A DNA stretch of 64,000 bases, from NCBI RefSeq assembly GCF_003837805.1, contig NZ_RQIT01000001.1:744001-808000 (forward strand), given 5' to 3'. The position numbers were made by a program, and so were the translations under genes. Under the pieces are notes generated by a model, which was not told the DNA's origin, searched no databases, and was given only the letters and a program-made list of their open reading frames with translations. This DNA is from Bradyrhizobium sp. RP6. Its GTDB lineage: Bacteria > Pseudomonadota > Alphaproteobacteria > Rhizobiales > Xanthobacteraceae. The first letter of the stretch is position 1; each line of letters opens with the position of its first letter. Shown here piece by piece: positions 58,122-64,000 of this stretch.

Positions 58122-59363
58122 ATGGCTGACTTGTCCCGAAGCGCGTCCGATCTCAGCGGCTTTCCGGTCGCACCCAGCGACATTCTTGCCGCCGCCGAGA
58201 CCATCCGTGGCGCCGTGGTCGAGACGCCCTGCAGCCATAGCCGGACACTGAGCAGTATCTGCGGCTGCGACATCTGGCTGAAATTCGAGAACCTCCAGTT
58301 CACCTCCTCGTTCAAGGAGCGCGGCGCGCTCAACCGGCTCACTGCGCTGACGCCGGAAGAGCGTGCGCGGGGCGTGATTGCAATGTCCGCGGGCAACCAC
58401 GCCCAAGGCGTTGCCTACCACGCCAAGCGGCTCGGCATTCCCGCCACCATTGTCATGCCGATCGGCACGCCCATGGTGAAGATCGAGAACACCAGGCATC
58501 ACGGCGCCGAGGTGGTGGTCACGGGCGCGACGCTGGAGGAAGCCGCCGCCTTTGCGCGCAGCCATGGTGAGGCGCGCGGCATGATCTTCGTCCACCCCTA
58601 TGACGATCCGCTTGTCATCGCGGGGCAGGGCACGATCGGGCTGGAAATGCTCAAGGCGGTACCGGATTTCGACACGCTGGTCGTTCCGATAGGTGGCGGC
58701 GGATTGATCAGCGGTATCGCCATCGCCGCGAAATCGATCAAGCCGTCGCTGCGGATATTGGGCGTCGAGGCCTGGCTCTACCCGTCGATGTACAATGCGA
58801 TCCATGACGGCAACCTGCCGGCGCGGGGCGACACGCTGGCCGAAGGCATCGCGGTGAAATCGCCGGGCAAGATCACCACGGAAATCGTCCGTCGTCTCGT
58901 TGATGACATCGCCTTGGTCAATGAAGCCGAGCTCGAGCGTGCGGTCGCAACCCTGATCTCGATCGAGAAGACGGTGGTCGAGGGCGCCGGCGCCGCCGGC
59001 CTCGCCGCCCTGATGTCCGATCCGTCCCGCTTCGCCGGCCAGAAGGTTGGCCTCGTACTGAGCGGAGGCAATATCGACACGCGGCTGATCGCCTCCGTCC
59101 TCACCCGCGAGCTGGCCCGCGAGGGGCGACTGACGCAACTGTCCCTCGATATTCCCGATCGGCCCGGGCAGCTGGCCGCCGTGGCCGCGCTTCTGGCCGA
59201 AGCCGGCGCCAACATCATCGAGGTCTCGCACCAGCGGACCTTCTCCGACCTTCCGGCCAAGGCGACGCTGCTGCAGCTGGTCATCGAGACCCGTGACAGC
59301 GCGCATCTCGACGAGGTGATGGCAAGGCTCAGCGCATCCGGACTGAGCGCGCGCTGCACCTGA
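58122..59363 (+). CDS. ilvA: Threonine ammonia-lyase (threonine dehydratase) with ACT domain
   Basis: 413 residues, fold-type II PLP enzyme. Lys65 in TSSFKERGA forms the internal aldimine; GGGGLISG near 195-202 binds phosphate. A C-terminal ACT domain (about 330-413, LDIPDRPGQLAAVAALLAEAG) indicates allosteric control. It makes 2-oxobutyrate from threonine. The single ACT domain and length fit the catabolic/TdcB-like or short biosynthetic type; the isoleucine route through IlvD (31325) would use the product. It has its own promoter or follows the NDUFAF6-like gene by 45 bases. Confidence 0.9.
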   Translation: MADLSRSASDLSGFPVAPSDILAAAETIRGAVVETPCSHSRTLSSICGCDIWLKFENLQFTSSFKERGALNRLTALTPEERARGVIAMSAGNHAQGVAYHAKRLGIPATIVMPIGTPMVKIENTRHHGAEVVVTGATLEEAAAFARSHGEARGMIFVHPYDDPLVIAGQGTIGLEMLKAVPDFDTLVVPIGGGGLISGIAIAAKSIKPSLRILGVEAWLYPSMYNAIHDGNLPARGDTLAEGIAVKSPGKITTEIVRRLVDDIALVNEAELERAVATLISIEKTVVEGAGAAGLAALMSDPSRFAGQKVGLVLSGGNIDTRLIASVLTRELAREGRLTQLSLDIPDRPGQLAAVAALLAEAGANIIEVSHQRTFSDLPAKATLLQLVIETRDSAHLDEVMARLSASGLSARCT

Positions 59364-59382
59364 GCGGTGCGCGGCGATGCCG

Positions 59383-60561
59383 CTATCGCGACGCCAGAGC
59401 CGCGAGGTGACCGATCAGCCGATCGATCTCGGCTTCGGTGTTGTAGTAATGCGGGGAGGCCCGCACGAGCGGCGGCAGCGAGCGGAGTTCGGCATCGATG
59501 CGAGTGCTCGACGGATCTGACGCGCCGATCGTGATGCCGGCGGCCGCGGCGCTCCTCACAATGGCGTCCGCCTCATACCCGTCCATCGTGAAGCTGACGA
59601 TGGCGCCCGGCGCGCGTCCGAGGTCGCGAATGGTGATGCCGCGGATGGAGCCGAGACCATCACGAAGGCGGCCCGCGAGCAGGCGACAGCGCTGCTCGAT
59701 CAGGTCCATGCCGATGTCGAGCGCATAATCGACGGCAGCGCCGAGCCCCAGCCGGGCCGCATAATTGTTCTCCCAGGTCTCGAAACGGCGCGCATCGTCG
59801 CGGAGCCGATATTCATCGCGTGCGACCCAGGGCGCTGCGAAATGGTCGATCATCGGCGGCTCGAGCTGTTGCAGCAGCGCGCGGCGGACGTAGAGAAAAC
59901 CGGTGCCGCGCGGGCCGCGCAGGAATTTGCGACCCGTGGCGGACAGCATGTCACAGCCGATCGCTTCGACGTCGACCGCCATCTGCCCGACCGCTTGGCA
60001 CGCGTCCAGCAGGTAGGGAATGCCGTGCGCCCGCGCGATCTTGCCGACCGCCGCGGCGGGATTGACCAGCCCGCCATTGGTGGGAACCCAGGTGATGGCG
60101 ATGAGCCTTGTGCGCTCATCGACCATGCGCTCGAGCGCGTGCACGTCGAGCTCGCCGCGGGCATCGCTCGGCACGACATCGATCGTCGCGCCGGTTCGTT
60201 TCGCGATCTGAAGAAAGGCGACGTAATTGGCAGCGTATTCCGCCTCGGCTGTCAGGATACGGTCCCCTTTGTGGAACGGCAGCGCGTAGAACGCCATCTG
60301 CCAGGCAACCGTCGCGTTCTCAACCAGGGCGATCTCGTCAGGTGCCGCATTGAGCAGGCGCGCCACAGAGCCATACACCGCATCGAGCCGATCGGACTCG
60401 CGATCGGCAGCGGCATAGCCGCCAATTTCGCTTTCGAGGTCGATATGCTGTTTCATCGCCGCGGCAACGGCCGTTGGCATGAGAGCTGCGCCGGCGTTAT
60501 GGAGGTAGGCGAGCCGGGCGGCGGCCGGTGTGTCGGCTCGTATTTGGTCGGTGTCGATCAC
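59383..60561 (-). CDS. Class V aminotransferase family protein
   Basis: 392 residues of fold-type I, cysteine desulfurase / isopenicillin-N epimerase-like. Asp187 (LLDACQAVGQ) contacts the pyridine nitrogen and Lys212 (SATGRKFLRGPRGTGF) binds PLP. The C-terminal region lacks the Cys loop expected of a cysteine desulfurase as far as I can see, so a lyase, epimerase or transaminase role is more likely; the substrate is unknown. It is convergent with the threonine dehydratase gene (19-base gap). Confidence 0.88.
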   Translation of the reverse strand: MIDTDQIRADTPAAARLAYLHNAGAALMPTAVAAAMKQHIDLESEIGGYAAADRESDRLDAVYGSVARLLNAAPDEIALVENATVAWQMAFYALPFHKGDRILTAEAEYAANYVAFLQIAKRTGATIDVVPSDARGELDVHALERMVDERTRLIAITWVPTNGGLVNPAAAVGKIARAHGIPYLLDACQAVGQMAVDVEAIGCDMLSATGRKFLRGPRGTGFLYVRRALLQQLEPPMIDHFAAPWVARDEYRLRDDARRFETWENNYAARLGLGAAVDYALDIGMDLIEQRCRLLAGRLRDGLGSIRGITIRDLGRAPGAIVSFTMDGYEADAIVRSAAAAGITIGASDPSSTRIDAELRSLPPLVRASPHYYNTEAEIDRLIGHLAALASR

Positions 60562-60674
60562 GTGAGAACCTCTGCCATCGGGTTCCCAGAGTTAGACACA
60601 ATGACGCATGCGAGCAATAGCGGGCAAGAGCTGACGTGGGCCTGCAGGCGCACCGAGCTGCGCCCGCATGACGA

Positions 60675-61064
60675 TCATGCGGTGCGACCGAGCCTCGCCT
60701 CGATCTCCCGGCGCAGCGCCGCAAAGTCAATTGGTTTGGTCAACAGATCAGTCGCGCCGCTGTCCAGCGCTTTGCGTTTGGTTTCGGTATCGCCGTAAGC
60801 CGTAATCATGATCACGGGGACGTCGGGCCGGGCCGCACGTACAATCGGCAACATCTCGAGCCCGCTCATGCCGGGCATATTGATGTCTGAAAGGATTAGA
60901 ATGAGTGTTGCATCGCGGAACTCCATGGCGCGCTGTAGCGCCATCGGCGCCGACGATGCAAATTCCATCAGAAAGCGGCCGGCGCGCAGATCGCGTCGGA
61001 ATTGCTGGCGAAACAGCACTTCGACGTCCGGCTCGTCGTCAACCACCAAAATGTACACGCTCAC
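60675..61064 (-). CDS. Receiver-domain response regulator coupled to the GAF kinase
   Basis: 129 residues from a GTG at 61064, overlapping the kinase stop by 4 bases (GTGA). Acidic Asp pair in VVDDEPD, phospho-Asp near residue 60 in ILSDINMPG, Lys in LLTKPI. Receiver only. The ORF extension upstream of 61064 is just the kinase gene read in another frame. The coupling shows it is the direct partner of the kinase. Confidence 0.92.
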   Translation of the reverse strand: MSVYILVVDDEPDVEVLFRQQFRRDLRAGRFLMEFASSAPMALQRAMEFRDATLILILSDINMPGMSGLEMLPIVRAARPDVPVIMITAYGDTETKRKALDSGATDLLTKPIDFAALRREIEARLGRTA

Positions 61065-64000
61065 CCCTTGTCTCCGGACTGCATAGGGCTGGCCGCGGTG
61101 CGTGGCAGCGTGATGATGAACTCCGTAAAGGCGCCTGGCTCGGTCTCGAAATCGATGCTGCCGCCATGTTGTTTCACGATAATGTCGTGACATATCGACA
61201 GGCCGAGCCCGGTTCCTTCGCCGACCGGCTTGGTTGTGAAGAACGGACTGAATATCTTCTCCCTCACCTCGGCAGGAATTCCGGTGCCATTGTCGCGAAT
61301 GCGGATTTCCACGGCGCGGTCGAGACCCTTTGTTGTCGCGCTAAGAACGGGCTCGAACCCATCGCCGGCGACTTCCTTGCGTTTCATGGCGGCATAGAAG
61401 CCGTTTGAGATCAGATTGAGGAAGACCCGCGTGATTTCCTGCGGGTACACGCCGACAATCCCCGCAGAGGGATCGAGCTTTCGCTCGAGCGTAATGTGAA
61501 AATCCGGCCTTTCCGCGCGCGCGCCGTGATAGGCCAGATTGAGGCCTTCCTCGACGATCCCGTTGATGTCGGCGGCGCGGCGCTCGCCAGAACCCTGTCG
61601 CGAATGCAGCAGCATGTTCTTCACGATGGAATCGGCGCGTGCGCCGTGCTGCACGATTCTTGCGAGGTTGGCCTGAAGCACCTGCGTGAGTTCGTCGATC
61701 TCCTGCCTGACCGCCTCGTCCAGCTCGGTCGCGCGCAGCTTCTCGTTCAGCTCGCCGATCAATTCCGACGAGAGCGATGAGAAGTTGTTGACGAAATTGA
61801 GCGGGTTCTTGATCTCATGCGCGATGCCTGCGGTTAGCTGGCCAAGTGAGGCGAGCTTTTCAGTCTGGATCAGACGATCCTGTGTCGCGCGCAGCTCTTC
61901 GAGAGACTGCGAGAGCTCCTTTGTGCGTTTGCGCAGTTCATTCAACAGACGAGCGTTCTCGATCGCGATGACGGCCTGATTAGCGAAATTGGCAACCAAC
62001 GCGATTTGCTTTGAAGTGAATGGCTTCACCTCCTGGCGGAAAATCGTGATCGTCCCGATAAGCTCGTCTTCCCTAAGCATGGGCACGATGACGAGGGTTC
62101 TTGCTCCGGCAAGGTTGGCGAGCGCGCGGACGTTGGGATTTCCTTCAATGTAAGGCGGCTGGCTCCGGATGTCCTCGATGTGGACGGGCTGATGTGTCTT
62201 CTCCACGGTGCCAAGACCGCTGCCGGGATGCGGGCGAATGCTCTGGTACAGGCGGGTAGCTACATAGGCCTGCGGCGCGTTGTAGAGTGCAACCGTGCGG
62301 AAGCCGCCTTCCTCATAGAGGTTCATGGTGCCAAATCGAGCTCCGCAGACGCGGGTCGCTTTCTCAAGCATCTTGTCGAAGACCGGCTCCAACTCGCCTG
62401 CGGACGAGCTGATCGTCGCCAAGACTTCCGCAGTCGCGATCTGCTGCTCGAGGGATTCCGTAAGTTCGCGCGTGCGCTCCCGTACCTCTTCGAACAGCCG
62501 GACATTGCCGATCGCGATCACGGCCTGATCGGCGAAGGTCTGAAGTAGAGCAATCTGCTTGGCGTTGAACGGATTGACCTCGGTGCGTCGAAGGGTGATG
62601 GCGCCAATTCCTTCGCCTTCGCGCAAGAGCGGTACACTGAGGATGGTCCGCACGCCGTCATCGCGCCTGAGTTCTCTTCCATCGGGAAATTCATCGCCTT
62701 CCGGCGAGGTGATGTCCCCCACTTGGACTGGAGACCGGTCGAGAATTGAGCGGCCGGCTGTCCATTTGCGATTGATGGGCCACGTTGCGCGGGAGGGCAC
62801 TATCGGGCCGTGATGTGCAACCAGTTGAAGATGATTGTCCCTTCTCAGGCGAAGTACCGCATCTGAGCTTTCGCAGAGCTCACAGGCGCTTTCGACAATC
62901 GCATTCAAGACCGGATCGATCTCGGTCGGCGACGACGCTATGACTTTCAAAATACTGGCGCTGCCGGTTTGGTATGTCAGTGCGTCCTGCAGGTCACGGC
63001 TCGTGGCTTGCACTTCCTCGAAGAGACGCACGTTCTCGATGGCAATGACCGCCTGATCGGCAAACGTCGAAACCAGCTCGACCTGTTTTTCGGAAAAGGA
63101 TTGAACGGTTGTGCGGCCCAGAAATAACACTCCGATCGGCTCGCCTTCGCGCATCATCGGCACGCCGAGCAGCGTGCGATAGCCTGCGGCCTTCTGCATG
63201 TCCGGGTAGGCATATTCGGGATCAGCCAGCACATCGAGGATTTGAACGGACCGCTGTTCGAGCAGAACCCGCCCGATCAAGCTGCCTCTGCCGGCCTGAA
63301 GCCGGTGGACGTCGGCGACCTTGACCCAATCCACGCGAAAATTATAGCCGGTGGCATGATAGAAACCGCGCTCGTCCTTGCGCGCAATGGCGGCCATATC
63401 CGCGTTGCATAGGCGCGCTGCGGATTCCGTCAGCGTATCAAGCACCTTCTGAAGGTCGAAGGCGGAACGGCTGATGACTTTCAGCACGTCTGCAGTCGCC
63501 GTCTGCTGCTGCAATGACTCGCTCAGGTCATTGGTCCGTTGCCGAAGCTCATCAAACAGGCGCACATTTTCGATCGCGATGACGGCCTGGTCGGCGAAGG
63601 TGGTGACGAGCTCGACTTGCTTCTCGGTGAAGGGCTCCGTGCGTTGGCGCGCGAGCACAATTGTCCCGATTGGTTCGTTCTGACGCAGCAGCGGTACACA
63701 AAGCGCTGTATGCTGGCCGCCGAGGGTCGTCGCCTCCTGCAGCGTGTATTCTGGGTCGGAGGCTACATCGAAGATCTGGACCGGACGCTTTTCCGTCACC
63801 GCCCGCCCCGTGATCGTGCCGCGCCCCGGGGCGATGGGGTGGTTCTTGATGAACTCGATGTACTCTGCGGTGTAACCGACCGCTGCTCCGGCGCGGTAGA
63901 GATCGCCTTCGCGCCGCATGATGAATGCCATCTCGGCGTTGCACAGGCGCGCTGCGGTCTGAACGAGCGTATCGAGCACCGGCTGCAGATCGAAGGTCGA
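61061..64000 (-). CDS. Histidine kinase with an array of four GAF domains, 5' end outside the window
   Basis: The frame is open to the right edge, so the N-terminus is missing (979 residues visible). Four GAF modules of related sequence follow each other, each introduced by a coiled linker of the type [20 protein letters not shown] and beginning near [34 protein letters not shown] and [11 protein letters not shown]. The kinase core has His in [13 protein letters not shown] and a HATPase domain ([21 protein letters not shown]). No membrane helix. GAF arrays sense small molecules, redox or light; here no bilin Cys is evident. Coupled to the receiver at 60675. Confidence 0.92.
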   Translation of the reverse strand, partial: STFDLQPVLDTLVQTAARLCNAEMAFIMRREGDLYRAGAAVGYTAEYIEFIKNHPIAPGRGTITGRAVTEKRPVQIFDVASDPEYTLQEATTLGGQHTALCVPLLRQNEPIGTIVLARQRTEPFTEKQVELVTTFADQAVIAIENVRLFDELRQRTNDLSESLQQQTATADVLKVISRSAFDLQKVLDTLTESAARLCNADMAAIARKDERGFYHATGYNFRVDWVKVADVHRLQAGRGSLIGRVLLEQRSVQILDVLADPEYAYPDMQKAAGYRTLLGVPMMREGEPIGVLFLGRTTVQSFSEKQVELVSTFADQAVIAIENVRLFEEVQATSRDLQDALTYQTGSASILKVIASSPTEIDPVLNAIVESACELCESSDAVLRLRRDNHLQLVAHHGPIVPSRATWPINRKWTAGRSILDRSPVQVGDITSPEGDEFPDGRELRRDDGVRTILSVPLLREGEGIGAITLRRTEVNPFNAKQIALLQTFADQAVIAIGNVRLFEEVRERTRELTESLEQQIATAEVLATISSSAGELEPVFDKMLEKATRVCGARFGTMNLYEEGGFRTVALYNAPQAYVATRLYQSIRPHPGSGLGTVEKTHQPVHIEDIRSQPPYIEGNPNVRALANLAGARTLVIVPMLREDELIGTITIFRQEVKPFTSKQIALVANFANQAVIAIENARLLNELRKRTKELSQSLEELRATQDRLIQTEKLASLGQLTAGIAHEIKNPLNFVNNFSSLSSELIGELNEKLRATELDEAVRQEIDELTQVLQANLARIVQHGARADSIVKNMLLHSRQGSGERRAADINGIVEEGLNLAYHGARAERPDFHITLERKLDPSAGIVGVYPQEITRVFLNLISNGFYAAMKRKEVAGDGFEPVLSATTKGLDRAVEIRIRDNGTGIPAEVREKIFSPFFTTKPVGEGTGLGLSICHDIIVKQHGGSIDFETEPGAFTEFIITLPRTAASPMQSGDKG

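Overview
The window is chromosomal DNA from an alphaproteobacterium of the order Hyphomicrobiales, most probably Bradyrhizobium or a close relative. This rests on the high GC content, the gene neighbourhoods (a lipoylated-E1beta pyruvate dehydrogenase operon; an argS / SPOR / nagZ / scpAB / tatABC / serS / surE / pcm / nlpD / yajC / secDF block), FixJ-type regulators, an ExoR homologue, and several palindromic repeat families that I recall as typical of Bradyrhizobium. Genus assignment is inference. I saw no rRNA, tRNA, CRISPR array, insertion sequence or prophage gene.

Layout. 1-4440 is an accessory stretch: the 3' part of a zinc-type dehydrogenase, a divergent SDR / AraC-regulator pair that looks inserted (the dehydrogenase tail is repeated behind araC), a Tat-exported metallo-beta-lactamase-fold protein and an FMN reductase. 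4540-15690 is central metabolism: ftsB, a GAF/Fis regulator lacking the AAA+ domain, its probable target aldehyde dehydrogenase, the pdhA-pdhB-DUF5076-deaminase-pdhC-small membrane protein-lpd operon, and a threonine-synthase-like enzyme. 15775-21730 holds a Bug-type binding protein, a PAS kinase / FixJ-type regulator / single-receiver cascade on the minus strand, and a cluster of very small cysteine-rich proteins, one broken by a frameshift in a C6 run. 21804-26330 has a soluble lytic transglycosylase divergent from a HAMP adenylate/guanylate cyclase, with an exact CtrA-type box between them. 26480-30590 has two more small cysteine proteins and a cobalamin riboswitch controlling a BtuB-like receptor and an unassigned six-helix membrane protein. 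31325-37590 carries ilvD overlapping exoR, exodeoxyribonuclease III, a hybrid kinase and an ErpA-type Fe-S carrier.

37695-59360 is the housekeeping block: dNTPase, argS, SPOR protein, nagZ, scpA, scpB, tatA, tatB, tatC, serS, surE, pcm, an NlpD-like LytM protein, a DUF815 ATPase, yajC, secD, secF, then homologues of the complex I assembly factors NDUFAF3 and NDUFAF6, and a threonine dehydratase. These genes combine chromosome segregation, peptidoglycan recycling and division, and protein export (Tat and Sec). The right end has a class V aminotransferase and a GAF-array histidine kinase overlapping its receiver; the kinase runs off the window.

The most interesting leads are the cysteine-rich mini-protein cluster at 20351-21728, the duplicated gene tail flanking the SDR/AraC cassette, the 12-bp tandem repeat at the araC start, the orphan membrane protein downstream of the B12 riboswitch, the yeast-Fcy1-like deaminase inside the pdh operon, and the secDF / NDUFAF3 / NDUFAF6 linkage. 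No clearly new multi-gene system could be proven from sequence alone.
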